Below are positions 17,158 through 25,558 of a DNA stretch of 64,000 bases, piece after piece. A program made the position numbers and the translations under genes. Under the pieces are notes generated by a model that ran no database searches, was not told where the DNA came from, and saw only the letters and a program-made list of their open reading frames with translations. The stretch covers positions 315,606 to 379,605 of the forward strand of contig NZ_KZ084324.1 of assembly GCF_002093975.1 (NCBI RefSeq). The letters are read 5' to 3'. Every line of letters begins with the position of its first letter. Within the stretch, counting starts at the first letter, position 1. The stretch comes from Thermoactinospora rubra. Lineage in GTDB: Bacteria > Actinomycetota > Actinomycetes > Streptosporangiales > Streptosporangiaceae.

Positions 17158-17519
17158 GGTGTCTTCCCGCTCTGATTCCGGCATTTCGCGATGATTGCCA
17201 TACAGAGGGGATATGTGTCGCTTACGGCCATGGCAAACTCATGACATGACAATGGTATGGTCGCCATGCCGTATTTCTTCGGAAAGCTTGCCCTTCCTTT
17301 CCTTTTCTCACCGTCGCCGGAGCGTCGTCTGGAGCGTCGGAAGGGCGGAGGTCAGCGGGGATGGGGGCGGGAAGGGGCGCCGGTCCGGGCCGTCGCCGGG
17401 GCCCCTGTCGGCGGGGCGGAGGGCGACGGCCCCCCTCGCGGTGTCACGCGGGCTGAGACAGTCACGATGGGTCATCTGATGGGTCCATGACCGAGCTGGC
17501 GACGGCCCCCCTCGCGGTG
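17158..17519. other. Intergenic stretch with a duplicated 38-bp segment
   Basis: No gene is supported. The right half carries the first copy (17422-17459) of a 38-bp sequence that also forms the 3' end of the CBM48 gene. Confidence 0.55.
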
Positions 17520-17535
17520 TCACGCGGGCTGAGAC
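17422..17535. repeat. 38-bp direct repeat, copies 76 bp apart
   Basis: The segments 17422-17459 and 17498-17535 are identical. The second copy overlaps the last five codons and stop of the CBM48 gene (stop at 17520-17522 on the minus strand), so the gene's 3' end is duplicated just downstream. Confidence 0.85.
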
Positions 17536-17873
17536 TCCCGGACGGCGGTGCGCCGGGTGGTGGTAGCGGCGACGGGCTTGCGGCGCTTGCTGAGGGGAAC
17601 ACGCACGATCGCGCCACGCTCGTCGAACTCGGCGGCGTGCGGGTCGTCGAACCAGCGGCCGCCCTCGCCGAGGTACCGGAAGGCGAAGGTCTCGCCCTCG
17701 GGGACCGAGACGGACACGCTGTACCTGCCGTCCTCCTGACGCTTCATGGGGTGGGCGTAAGGGTCCCAGCCGTTGAAATCCCCGACGACCGAGACCGGAC
17801 CGGTGACCTCGCCGTTGAGCGTGAACACGAGCTCAACCCGGCCGTCCTTGTCTGGTTTTCCTAGAGTGATCAT
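17520..17873 (-). CDS. Free-standing CBM48/isoamylase N-terminal domain protein
   Basis: The protein has 117 residues. The core VVGDFNGWDPYAHPMKRQEDG, cited as GDFNGWDP, and the later FAFRYLGEGGRWFDDP are the beta-sandwich signature shared by glycogen-debranching enzymes and AMPK-beta-type glycogen-binding modules. The C-terminal 25 residues are Arg/Thr-rich and probably disordered. It has no catalytic domain. It lies 162 bp downstream of glgC on the same strand, so a glycogen-linked adaptor or regulatory role is likely. Start at 17873. Confidence 0.75.
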   Translation of the reverse strand: MITLGKPDKDGRVELVFTLNGEVTGPVSVVGDFNGWDPYAHPMKRQEDGRYSVSVSVPEGETFAFRYLGEGGRWFDDPHAAEFDERGAIVRVPLSKRRKPVAATTTRRTAVRESQPA

Positions 17874-18035
17874 TGTGTCCTCTCGCGTGGTTTTCCATCC
17901 GGCTTGTTGCCATCGGCATCCATACCCAGCCCCGCGGTGGCGGCGGTTGGATCTCCGGGAAATTGGCGACGGTTTTGAGAGAACACTGATGTTGGAAGGA
18001 GAAACGATGGGACGCGGCATTGTTTCGCGGCCGGC

Positions 18036-19352
18036 TCAACGGGTCGAATTGGCGCCGTGCCATTCATGGCGGCCTTCGATCCCGGCCGCGACGAGATCGG
18101 AGACCACCGCGTCGCCGTCGTCCTCGATGACCTGCTCGCGCCCGATGACCACGACGCCGCCGGCGGTCACCGTGAAGCGGGAACGGTCGTGGTCGAGGTC
18201 GACGCCGATGCGGGCGCCGTCGGGGATGACGACGTCCTTGTCGACGATCGCGCGGCGGACGATCGCACCCCGGCCCACCCGCACGTTGTCGAGCAGGACC
18301 GACTCCACGACCCGGGCCGAGGAGTGCAGCACGACGTTGGGCGCCAGCACCGACCGCTGGGCCGTACCGCCGGAGACCACCGCACCGGGGGACACCAGCG
18401 ACTCGGTGACCAGCCCGTACCGGCCACCCAGGCAGCGCAGGAACGTCGCGGGCGGCAGCCGGTCGCAGTCGGTGAACAGCGGCCAGCGGCTGTTGTGGAG
18501 GCTGAACGCCGGAGGCGTCGACAGCAGGTCCATGTGGGCCTGGTGGTAGGCGTCGAGGGTGCCGACGTCGCGCCAGTAGCCGCGCTCGGAGTCGGCCATG
18601 CCGGGGACGGCGTTGCGAGCGAAGTCGTAGACCTCCGCCCGGCCCAGCCGTACCAGCATCGGGATGATGTTCGCGCCGATGTCGTGCCCGCTGGCCGGGT
18701 CCAGGGCGTCCTGGCGGACGGCGTCGACCATGGCCTGCGTCCTGAAGACGTAGTTGCCCATCGAGGCGTAGACCTCCTCGGGGCTGTCGGGCAGGCCGAC
18801 GGGGTTGTTCGGCTTCTCGGTGAACGCGGCGATCCGCCGCCCTCCGGGGTCGGTCTGGATGACGCCGAACTGGTGGGCCAGCGCGAGCGGCTGCCGCACC
18901 GCCGCCACCGTCACGTCGGCGCCCGACTCGATGTGCTGGGCCACCATCTCCCGGGGGTCCATGCGGTAGACGTGGTCGGCGCCGAAGACCATGACGTGGT
19001 CGGGCATCTCCCCGCAGATCACGTGGAGGTTCTGGAAGAGGGCGTCGGCCGTGCCGGAGAACCACCGGGCGCCGAGCCTTTGCTGTGCCGGGACCGGCAG
19101 CACGTAGTCGTCGAGCATCGCCGGCAGCCGCCAGGTCCGCAGGATGTGCCGGTCCAGGCTGTGGCTTTTGTACTGCGTCAGCACCAGCACCTTGCGATAG
19201 CCGCCGTTGACCAGGTTGGACAGCACGAAGTCGATCAGGCGGTATATTCCGCCGAACGGCACCGCAGGCTTGGCTCTCTCGGCCGTGAGGGGCATCAGCC
19301 GCTTACCCTCTCCACCTGCTAGTACGACAGCCAGGACCTTCGGCGACATCAT
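18036..19352 (-). CDS. glgC: Glucose-1-phosphate adenylyltransferase
   Basis: The protein has 438 residues, slightly longer than usual. The N-terminal nucleotidyltransferase signature is [15 protein letters not shown] with KPAVPFGG. It is followed by [29 protein letters not shown] and a C-terminal left-handed beta-helix ([25 protein letters not shown]). It makes ADP-glucose from ATP and glucose-1-phosphate for glycogen synthesis. In this family it is usually allosterically controlled by glycolytic intermediates. ATG codons at 19352 and 19349 are both possible. Confidence 0.93.
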   Translation of the reverse strand: MMSPKVLAVVLAGGEGKRLMPLTAERAKPAVPFGGIYRLIDFVLSNLVNGGYRKVLVLTQYKSHSLDRHILRTWRLPAMLDDYVLPVPAQQRLGARWFSGTADALFQNLHVICGEMPDHVMVFGADHVYRMDPREMVAQHIESGADVTVAAVRQPLALAHQFGVIQTDPGGRRIAAFTEKPNNPVGLPDSPEEVYASMGNYVFRTQAMVDAVRQDALDPASGHDIGANIIPMLVRLGRAEVYDFARNAVPGMADSERGYWRDVGTLDAYHQAHMDLLSTPPAFSLHNSRWPLFTDCDRLPPATFLRCLGGRYGLVTESLVSPGAVVSGGTAQRSVLAPNVVLHSSARVVESVLLDNVRVGRGAIVRRAIVDKDVVIPDGARIGVDLDHDRSRFTVTAGGVVVIGREQVIEDDGDAVVSDLVAAGIEGRHEWHGANSTR

Positions 19353-19475
19353 GCCTGCGACGTTAGCCCTCGCTTTTGCCGACTCTTAGGCGACGAATAT
19401 CAGGGTTGCCTCAGATATCGGCAAAGATTCGGCGCTTGGTGTTCCAGGTTCGTGGCGGTGACGCTAGAAGCGAGA

Positions 19476-20423
19476 TCACGGCTGCCCGGTGAGGATCCTT
19501 TCCGCCGGACGGGCGCGGGCGGCCTCGATGTGTTTGGCGTGTTCGGCGTATTTGGCTTCGATCAGGTCGAGGATCGGCCGGCGCAGGTCGACGCCGTCGA
19601 AACCGCCGAAGTTCGGGAAGGAGTTCGTCTCCAGGATCACCGGGCCGTCGATCGTGCGCAGCATGTCGGCGCTCATCAGGTCCAGCTCGGCGGCGCGAGC
19701 CGTACGCTCGACCACCTCGATCTCCTCGGCGGTCAGCTCCACCGGGCGGCACACGTCGCCGGGGCCGTTGGAGCGGAAGTCGCCCGGGCGGCCGCGCTGC
19801 TCGACCGCGGCGACGACTTTGCCGCCGACGGCGACCACGCGGTGGTTGCACCCGGCCGCCTCGGCGAAGAACTGCTGCACCAGCAGGGTACGGCCGCGCC
19901 GCCGGATGGACTCGGCCCGCTCCAGCAACTCGGCCGGATGGCGGGCCAGGGTGACCTCCGAGCCCCGCGCCCCGTCGGGCTGCTTGAGCACCACCGGGTA
20001 GCCGTAGGCGTCGGCGAAGGCCCGCAGCTCGCGGTCGTTCGGGCACAGGGCGGTGACGGGCGTGGGCACGCCGTGGGCGGCCAGCCGTACGTGGGTGGCG
20101 AACTTGTCGGCCGAGCGCAGCACCGGGCCGGTGGAGTTCAGGTGCGGGACGCGGTCCTCCACCGCGGACAGGAGGGCCAGGCCGCCGACGGCGTCGGTGG
20201 ACATCTGGTGGACGATCGCGTCCACGTGCAGCGGTTCGCCGCCCACGCACAGGTATGGGCCGGTGTCGTCGAGAGCGACGCCGAGCTCGGTCCAGGGCAC
20301 GACGAGCGGGGTGTGGCCGCGCAGCCGCGCCCCGTCGGCCAGGAACGTGATGTCGCAGTTCGGAGCACCTTCACCGTAAATGATCAAGAGTGTGAGGGGT
20401 GTCGCTTTCTGCACCGTTTCCAT
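19476..20423 (-). CDS. RimK-like ATP-grasp ligase
   Basis: The protein has 315 residues. The ATP-grasp fold is shown by FATHVRLAAHGVPTPVTAL, YPVVLKQPDGARGSEVTL (ATP-binding lysine and Gly loop), LLVQQFFAEAAGCNHRVVAVGG and the Mg site GPVILETNSFPNFGGFDG. This is the RimK/LysX-type group that adds amino acids to a carboxyl. A substrate cannot be assigned. It has its own upstream region and is flanked by glgC and the PadR gene on the same strand. Confidence 0.78.
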   Translation of the reverse strand: METVQKATPLTLLIIYGEGAPNCDITFLADGARLRGHTPLVVPWTELGVALDDTGPYLCVGGEPLHVDAIVHQMSTDAVGGLALLSAVEDRVPHLNSTGPVLRSADKFATHVRLAAHGVPTPVTALCPNDRELRAFADAYGYPVVLKQPDGARGSEVTLARHPAELLERAESIRRRGRTLLVQQFFAEAAGCNHRVVAVGGKVVAAVEQRGRPGDFRSNGPGDVCRPVELTAEEIEVVERTARAAELDLMSADMLRTIDGPVILETNSFPNFGGFDGVDLRRPILDLIEAKYAEHAKHIEAARARPAERILTGQP

Positions 20424-20458
20424 ACATAGAGTAGTTGAAAGGCGTCAGTGCGTAGCAA

Positions 20459-21109
20459 TCACCCGGAATCGGAAACCTTTGTCCCGGTCCGCTCGGCGCG
20501 ACGGACGATTTCCGCCATCTCCTCGCGGTCCGCCACCGCCTCCCGGGGGTCCTCCGGCCACTGCTCGACGATCCCGATCGCCCATTCCGCCCAGGTGGCG
20601 ACGAGCGCGTAGAAGTCGGTGAGGAAGCGGCCGGCCAGCATGTTCTGGGCGGCCCGTTCGGGAAACGGCCCCTGGCCGGCGAGGTAGGCGCGTGCGGCGG
20701 CCAGGTTCTCGGTGTTGCGCTCGACGGCCCAGGCCCGCGCCGCCTGGAGCGCCGCCAGCGTGTCCGCCGTGGTCCCGGAGTCGGCGAAGAACACCTTCAG
20801 CAGCTGCTCCCACTCCAGGGCCGGCCCCTCGCCCGGCTCGCGCAGCCAGGCCGCGAGCGCCCGCCTGCCCTCCGGCGTGATCGTGTAGACGGTCCGCCTC
20901 CGCCTCCCGACGGACTCCTCGGCGGCCGTGGCCAGGCCGTGGCGCACGAGCTTCTTGGGTTCCTCGTAGATCTTGCTCTGGGCGCGCGGCCAGATGCGGC
21001 CCAGGCTGCGGTCCATCTGCCGGGCCAGCTCGTAGGTGCTCCACGGGCGTACGGCCAGCAGCCCGAGGACCGCGTAGGAGGTCGTGGTCAGCGCCGGAAC
21101 CCTTGACAT
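20459..21109 (-). CDS. PadR-family transcriptional regulator
   Basis: The protein has 216 residues. The winged helix (about 8-85) has YAVLGLLAVRPWSTYELARQM, given by its core YAVLGLL, with RIWPRAQSKIYEEPKKLV and RRRTVYTITPEGRRAL. A helical C-terminal dimerisation domain typical of the long PadR type follows. The gene diverges from the methyltransferase at 21176. A perfect dyad (21140-21158) lies between them, so it probably represses both. The effector is unknown. Confidence 0.88.
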   Translation of the reverse strand: MSRVPALTTTSYAVLGLLAVRPWSTYELARQMDRSLGRIWPRAQSKIYEEPKKLVRHGLATAAEESVGRRRRTVYTITPEGRRALAAWLREPGEGPALEWEQLLKVFFADSGTTADTLAALQAARAWAVERNTENLAAARAYLAGQGPFPERAAQNMLAGRFLTDFYALVATWAEWAIGIVEQWPEDPREAVADREEMAEIVRRAERTGTKVSDSG

Positions 21110-21139
21110 GGATCGCCCCCGGGCGTAGGCAGGAATCGA

Positions 21140-21158
21140 ATACTCCCTTTGGGAGTAT
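21140..21158. promoter_or_regulatory. Probable PadR operator
   Basis: ATACTCCC (21140-21147) and GGGAGTAT (21151-21158) form a perfect 8-bp dyad with a TTT centre, in the 66-bp gap between the divergent padR-like and methyltransferase genes. Confidence 0.75.
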
Positions 21159-21175
21159 AGAGCAGGGGGTGCCCC

Positions 21176-22030
21176 ATGGACGAGAAGACGCTGAGGATCG
21201 ACCCCGCCAACGCCGACCAGGCGCGGGCCTGGGACGGGGAGGAGGGGGCCTTCTGGGCCGAGTACGCCGAGCAGTTCGACCTGGCCATGAGCGGATACCA
21301 CGGCCGCCTCCTGGAGGCGGCGGCCATCGGCCCGGCCGACCACGTGCTGGACATCGGCTGCGGCACGGGCCAGACGACCCGCGACGCCGCACGCCGGGCG
21401 GGCGAGGGGGCGGTGCTCGGCGTCGACCTGTCGGCGGAGATGCTCCGCGTCGCCCGGCGGGCCGCCGAGCGGGAGGGGCTGGGCAACGTGCGCTTCGAGC
21501 AGGCCGACGCGCAGGTGCACCCGTTCCCCGAGGGGTCCTTCGATGTCGCGGTCAGCCGTACCGGGACGATGTTCTTCGCCGACCCCGTGGCCGCCTTCCG
21601 CAACATCCGCCGGGCGCTGCGGCCCGGCGGCCGGCTGGTGCAGCTCGTCTGGCAGGCGCCGTCGGAGAACCCGTGGCTGCTGGAGCTGCGCGCCGCGCTC
21701 GCCGCGGGCCGGGACCTGCCCATGCCGCCGGTCGGCGGGCCGGGGCCGTTCGGCCTGGCGGAGCGGGGCAGGGTGCGCGAGGTGCTGGCCGCGGCGGGGT
21801 TCGCGGAGCCACGGTTCGAGGACCTGCGCGCGCCGATGCACTTCGGGGCCGACGCTCCGGGGGCGTTCCGGTTCGTGACGGGCCTGCTCGGGTGGATGCT
21901 CGACGGGCTGGACACGGCGGCCAGGGACCGCGCGCTGGACGACCTGCGCGGCACCCTGGAGGCCCACGCGACGCCCGACGGGGTGCTCTACCCCTCGGCG
22001 ACCTGGCTGATCACCACGCATCGGGCCTGA
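21176..22030 (+). CDS. Class I SAM-dependent methyltransferase
   Basis: The protein has 284 residues. Motif I is VLDIGCGTGQTTRDAAR, followed by VLGVDLSAEMLRVARRAA (motif II acid) and VRFEQADAQVHPF. The region AVSRTGTMFFADPVAAFRNIRRALRPGG, cited as RRALRPGG, matches the UbiE/methyltransf_11-type group. The substrate is unknown. It diverges from PadR and shares the operator at 21140-21158. Its 3' end overlaps the convergent kinase gene by 20 bp. Confidence 0.85.
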   Translation: MDEKTLRIDPANADQARAWDGEEGAFWAEYAEQFDLAMSGYHGRLLEAAAIGPADHVLDIGCGTGQTTRDAARRAGEGAVLGVDLSAEMLRVARRAAEREGLGNVRFEQADAQVHPFPEGSFDVAVSRTGTMFFADPVAAFRNIRRALRPGGRLVQLVWQAPSENPWLLELRAALAAGRDLPMPPVGGPGPFGLAERGRVREVLAAAGFAEPRFEDLRAPMHFGADAPGAFRFVTGLLGWMLDGLDTAARDRALDDLRGTLEAHATPDGVLYPSATWLITTHRA

Positions 22031-22808
22031 GCCGCTCGGCGACCTCCAGCCAGGCGGTGACCTCGCGGGCACCCAGGTGGCGGATGCTCCAGTCCACCTG
22101 GCGCAGGCTCATGTGCGCCCAGCAGACCAGGGCGACGTCGCCCTCCACCTCCGCATGGAGCTCCTGGCCCCGGCGGGCCAGGTCGAAGCGGAGCGTGACC
22201 AGGTCGAAGCCGGCGTCGCCGCGCCCGGCGCCGTCCCAGTCGATCACGCCGCGGACCGCTCCCGAGGCGTCGACCAGCACGTTCCCCAGGTGGAAGTCGG
22301 TGTGGACGAGGTCGTCGCCCTCCAGCTCGTCGGGAAAGGCCCGGCCGACCTCCTCCACCTGGTCCAGCAGCCGCCGGGTGCGGCTGTCGTAGGCGCGCAA
22401 CGAGCCGTGCAGGCAGAAGCCCGGGCCGTCGGCGCGCAGGTGGAGCCGCAGCGGCGGCAGGTCGCGGCGGCCGGCCAGCAGGCCGCGGCACCGCCGGTTG
22501 ACCTCCAGCATCGACCGGACGGTCGCCGCGGCGGGCTCGCGCGGCGTGACGCCGGGCAGCAGTTCCTGGACCACGACCGGCGGATGCACCAGCTCGTACC
22601 GCGGCGCCGGGATGCCGGCCGTCCGCGCGATCTCCAGCAGCTCGCTCACGTCCGGGCCGCGGGTGAGCACCGACCGCCGTCCGTCCGGCCAGCGGACGTA
22701 CGCGGCGCCCACCTGACCGCCGGGGCACGGGCCGTCGTAGGCGAGGGGGACGGGCAGCTCCCGCAGGTGCCGGTGGACGTCCAGGCGGGGCGTGGGGGTG
22801 AGCGTCAC
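22011..22808 (-). CDS. APH-like phosphotransferase
   Basis: The protein has 265 residues and the protein-kinase-like aminoglycoside phosphotransferase fold. The catalytic loop is LVHTDFHLGNVLVDASG and the metal-binding segment is GVIDWDGAGRGDAGFDL. The early part has a weak ATP site (VRWPDGRRSVLTRG). The family includes antibiotic and small-molecule kinases such as aminoglycoside, macrolide and homoserine kinases, so resistance cannot be assumed. It is convergent with the methyltransferase. Confidence 0.82.
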   Translation of the reverse strand: MTLTPTPRLDVHRHLRELPVPLAYDGPCPGGQVGAAYVRWPDGRRSVLTRGPDVSELLEIARTAGIPAPRYELVHPPVVVQELLPGVTPREPAAATVRSMLEVNRRCRGLLAGRRDLPPLRLHLRADGPGFCLHGSLRAYDSRTRRLLDQVEEVGRAFPDELEGDDLVHTDFHLGNVLVDASGAVRGVIDWDGAGRGDAGFDLVTLRFDLARRGQELHAEVEGDVALVCWAHMSLRQVDWSIRHLGAREVTAWLEVAERLRPDAW

Positions 22809-22833
22809 GGTCGACGATCGTAACGCGGCTTGC

Positions 22834-22872
22834 AGTTCGTGGCACGAACTAATATGGTTCGTGCCACGAACC
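22834..22872. promoter_or_regulatory. Tandem MarR-type operators
   Basis: Two perfect dyads with 8-bp arms share the core TTCGTG-n-CACGAA. They are AGTTCGTG/CACGAACT at 22834-22850 and GGTTCGTG/CACGAACC at 22856-22872. Their centres are 22 bp apart, two helical turns, so both face the same side. They lie just upstream of the flavoprotein gene at 22892 and within about 65 bp of the kinase start at 22808. Confidence 0.8.
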
Positions 22873-22891
22873 TTTTCCTGAGGAGGAAGCC

Positions 22892-23998
22892 GTGAGCCGT
22901 ACCGTGGTGGTCGTCGGAGGGGGTTACGGCGGCGCGTCCGTCGCCAAGGCTCTGGACGAGGACGCCGACGTCGTCCTGGTTGAGCCCAGGGACGCCTTCG
23001 TCCAGAACGCCGTCGCCCTCCGTGCCCTGGCGAGGCCGGAATGGGCCGAGAACATGTTCTTCCCGTATGACCGTTTGCTCCGCCGCGGCCGCGTGGTCCG
23101 GGACCGTGCGGTGGCGGTCGACCCTGGAGGCGTCACCCTGGCCTCCGGCGCGCGTGTCGAGGCCGACTACCTGGTCCTGGCCACGGGATCCGCCTATCCC
23201 TTCCCCTTCAAGACCGGCACCGACAGCACCGCCGACGCCCGCGAGCGGCTGCTCGCCGTCCACCGGGACCTCGCCCGGTCCGGCCGCGTGCTGGTGGCCG
23301 GGGCCGGACCCGTCGGCCTGGAACTGGCCGGAGAGATCAAGGCGGTCTGGCCGCACAAGCACGTGACCGTCGTCGACCCGGTGCCGGACCTGCTGCCGGG
23401 CTTCCACCCCGACCTGCGCCGCGACCTGCGCCGCCAGCTCGACGCCCTGGGCGTGGAGGTACGGCTCGGCACCCGCCTGGCCGCGCCCCCGCCCGCCGAA
23501 CAGGGCCGCCGCGAGCCGTTCACCGTCGAGTCGACCGCGGGCGCCGTCTCCGCCGACATCTGGTTCCGCGCCTACGGCGTGCGCGTCGCCGCCGACTACC
23601 TCGACGGCGCCCTCGCCGCGGCACGCACCCCGCAGGGGACCGTGCGGGTGACCGAGCACCTCAACGTCGAGGGGCACGCCCACGTCTACGCCGTCGGCGA
23701 CATCACCGACCTGGCGGAGGCCAAGATGGCCGGCAACGCGATGCGGCACGCCGAGGTCGTGGCCGGGAACATCGCCGCCCAGATCGGGGGCGGGCCGCCC
23801 GCCGAGGTCTACCGGCCCTCCGCCGTGCCGTTCGTGCTCCTCCCGCTCGGCCCTCACGGCGGCGTCGGCCAGCTGCCCTCCCCGGACGGCCCGGTCGTCC
23901 TGGAGGCGCGGGCGGTGTCGGAGTACAAGGGCGCCGACCTGTTCACCGGCCGGTTCGCCGAGCTGTTCGGCGTCGGCGAGCGGGCGTCGGCCGCGTGA
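22892..23998 (+). CDS. FAD-dependent NAD(P)H oxidoreductase, AIF/NDH-2-like
   Basis: The protein has 368 residues. It has VVVVGGGYGGASVA (FAD), LVLATGS, a second Rossmann motif VAGAGPVGLELAGEI for NAD(P)H, and HVYAVGDITDLAEAKMAGNA near the C-terminus. This is the pattern of the AIF/FSP1/NDH-2 group, whose known members reduce quinones. GTG start with GAGGAGG upstream. Two MarR-type operators lie directly upstream and the marR-like gene at 24018 is next to it, so expression is probably induced by a phenolic, quinone or oxidative signal. Confidence 0.85.
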   Translation: MSRTVVVVGGGYGGASVAKALDEDADVVLVEPRDAFVQNAVALRALARPEWAENMFFPYDRLLRRGRVVRDRAVAVDPGGVTLASGARVEADYLVLATGSAYPFPFKTGTDSTADARERLLAVHRDLARSGRVLVAGAGPVGLELAGEIKAVWPHKHVTVVDPVPDLLPGFHPDLRRDLRRQLDALGVEVRLGTRLAAPPPAEQGRREPFTVESTAGAVSADIWFRAYGVRVAADYLDGALAAARTPQGTVRVTEHLNVEGHAHVYAVGDITDLAEAKMAGNAMRHAEVVAGNIAAQIGGGPPAEVYRPSAVPFVLLPLGPHGGVGQLPSPDGPVVLEARAVSEYKGADLFTGRFAELFGVGERASAA

Positions 23999-24017
23999 CG
24001 TTCCTGGGCTGGGTGGC

Positions 24018-24500
24018 TCAGCGTGCCGGGACGGCCTCGCCGTTCTCCTCGGTGTCCTTGAACACCACGGGGACGTTGTTGTCGAGCACTACGCGCCCGA
24101 GCAGGGCGGCCAGCGTGGCCCGCTCCTCGGCGGACAGGCCGGCGGGGAGCAGGTCGATCCGCCGGCACGTCTCCGCGTAGAAGGCCTCGGCCAGCTCGCC
24201 GCCCTGCTCGGTGAGCGTGACGCGGACCGCCCGCCTGTCGCACGGGTCGGGCTCGCGCCGTACGAGACCGCGCTGGGCGGTGCGGTCCACCAGCTCGGTG
24301 AGGCTCGACTTGGCCAGCCGCAGCACCGCGCCCAGTTCGCTCATGCCGTACGGCTGGGCCATGAGCACGCAGAGCAGCTGCCCTTGCTGGGGCGTCAGGC
24401 CGTACTCCTTGGCGGACTCGGCGTAGGCCGCGTTGACCAGGAAGGAGGCGCGGACGAGCGCGGTGACGACGCTCATCGGCTCGCCGGGTGCCTTGGCCAT
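24018..24500 (-). CDS. MarR-family transcriptional regulator
   Basis: The protein has 160 residues. The winged helix is visible in LTPQQGQLLCVLMAQPYGMSELGAVLRLAKSSLTELVDR, given by its core MSELGAVLRLAKSSLTELVD, and DRRAVRVTLTEQG in the wing. It is convergent with the flavoprotein gene and diverges from the LLM gene at 24557. A TTCGG/CCGAA dyad just upstream of its RBS (24519-24531) fits autoregulation. The TTCGTG/CACGAA tandem sites at 22834-22872 are the most likely distal targets. Confidence 0.85.
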   Translation of the reverse strand: MAKAPGEPMSVVTALVRASFLVNAAYAESAKEYGLTPQQGQLLCVLMAQPYGMSELGAVLRLAKSSLTELVDRTAQRGLVRREPDPCDRRAVRVTLTEQGGELAEAFYAETCRRIDLLPAGLSAEERATLAALLGRVVLDNNVPVVFKDTEENGEAVPAR

Positions 24501-24518
24501 GCGCCGACCTCCTTGTGA

Positions 24519-24531
24519 TTCGGAACCCGAA
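24519..24531. promoter_or_regulatory. Putative MarR operator between divergent genes
   Basis: TTCGG (24519-24523) and CCGAA (24527-24531) form a perfect 5-bp dyad in the 56-bp gap between marR-like and LLM genes. It resembles, but is not identical to, the TTCGTG/CACGAA sites at 22834-22872. Confidence 0.5.
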
Positions 24532-24556
24532 CTATTTTATGACGGAAGAGAGATGA

Positions 24557-25486
24557 GTGGTCATGGCGGAACGAGAAAGGCCGGGTGGGACACGGCCGCT
24601 TTTCGGCATCGGGCTCAGCACCGCGGTCCGCGACGCGGCACGGACCCTGCGGCTCGCCGCCCAGGCCGACGAGCGGGGCCTCGACCTGTTCACGGTGTCC
24701 GACCATCCCTACTTCGGCGGGCGCTTGGACGCCTACGCCATCGTGGGCGCCGCCCTCGGCCGCACGTCCTCCGTCGCCGGGCTGGTCAACGTGACCAACC
24801 TGCCCTCCCGCCCCGCCCCGATGCTGGCGCGCACCGTCACCTCGCTGTCGGCCCTGTCCGGCGGCCGCGTCGTGCTGGGCATGGGCGCGGGCGGCTCCTG
24901 GGACCACATCACCAGGCTGGGCGTCCCGCGCCTCGCGCCGGGAAACGCGGTGCGGGCGATGGAGGAGGCCATCACCTTGGTGCGCGCCCTGTCGGGTGGT
25001 GGGCGCCCGGTGACCTTCGACGGGGAGTTCTACCAGGTCACCGAGCTGGAGCCGGCACCGGTGGCGGCGCCGCCCGTCTGGACCGGCTCGGTCGGCCCCC
25101 GCTCGCTCGCCGCGACCGGGCGGGTGGCCGACGGCTGGATCCCGGGGCACGCCGCGGACTGGCTCAGCGAGCGGTACCGCACGTCGCGGCCGGTCATCGA
25201 CGAGGCCGCCGTCGCGGCCGGCCGTGATCCCCGCGACGTCGCCACGGTCTACAACCTGCCGGGGATCATCACCTCCGCGCCCTTGAGCAGGACGCGCGAC
25301 GGCGACGGGCGCTGGATCGGGGGCTCGGTGGAGCAGTGGGTGGAGGAGCTCACGGGCGCGGTGCTGGAGCACGGCGCCTCCGGGTTCGTCCACTTCGGCG
25401 CCGACGGCACGCCCGCGGACGTGACGCTCGGCCGCTGGGCGCAGGAGATCGTCCCGGCGGTCCGTGAGGCCGTCGCTGGCCGTTGA
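24557..25486 (+). CDS. LLM-class F420-dependent oxidoreductase
   Basis: The protein has 309 residues and the luciferase-like TIM-barrel: RTLRLAAQADERGLDLFTVSDHPYFGG, given by its core GLDLFTVSDHP, then RPAPMLARTVTSL, GGRVVLGMGAGG, GEFYQVTELEPAP and VGPRSLAATGRVADGWIPG. Actinobacterial relatives use F420 or FMN. GTG at 24557 or ATG at 24563 may be the start. It diverges from marR-like and probably shares its control. The substrate is unknown. Confidence 0.85.
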   Translation: MVMAERERPGGTRPLFGIGLSTAVRDAARTLRLAAQADERGLDLFTVSDHPYFGGRLDAYAIVGAALGRTSSVAGLVNVTNLPSRPAPMLARTVTSLSALSGGRVVLGMGAGGSWDHITRLGVPRLAPGNAVRAMEEAITLVRALSGGGRPVTFDGEFYQVTELEPAPVAAPPVWTGSVGPRSLAATGRVADGWIPGHAADWLSERYRTSRPVIDEAAVAAGRDPRDVATVYNLPGIITSAPLSRTRDGDGRWIGGSVEQWVEELTGAVLEHGASGFVHFGADGTPADVTLGRWAQEIVPAVREAVAGR

Positions 25487-25540
25487 CATGCAGCCGTCTG
25501 GCTGCCTAACCTGAAATGCAGCCGGATGGCTGCATTTCAG
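25483..25540 (+). promoter_or_regulatory. ArsR-type promoter with two embedded operators
   Basis: TTGACA (25483-25488, overlapping the LLM stop) and TAACCT (25507-25512) form a promoter with an 18-bp spacer. A dyad GCAGCC/GGCTGC (25490-25505) fills the spacer. A second, longer dyad with 13-bp perfect arms CTGAAATGCAGCC and GGCTGCATTTCAG (25511-25540, centre GGAT) covers the transcription start. The inner GCAGCC-n4-GGCTGC core is the same in both and the centres are 28 bp apart. A repressor bound here would block RNA polymerase directly. Confidence 0.8.
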
Positions 25541-25558
25541 GAATGGCGGGACGACGGG

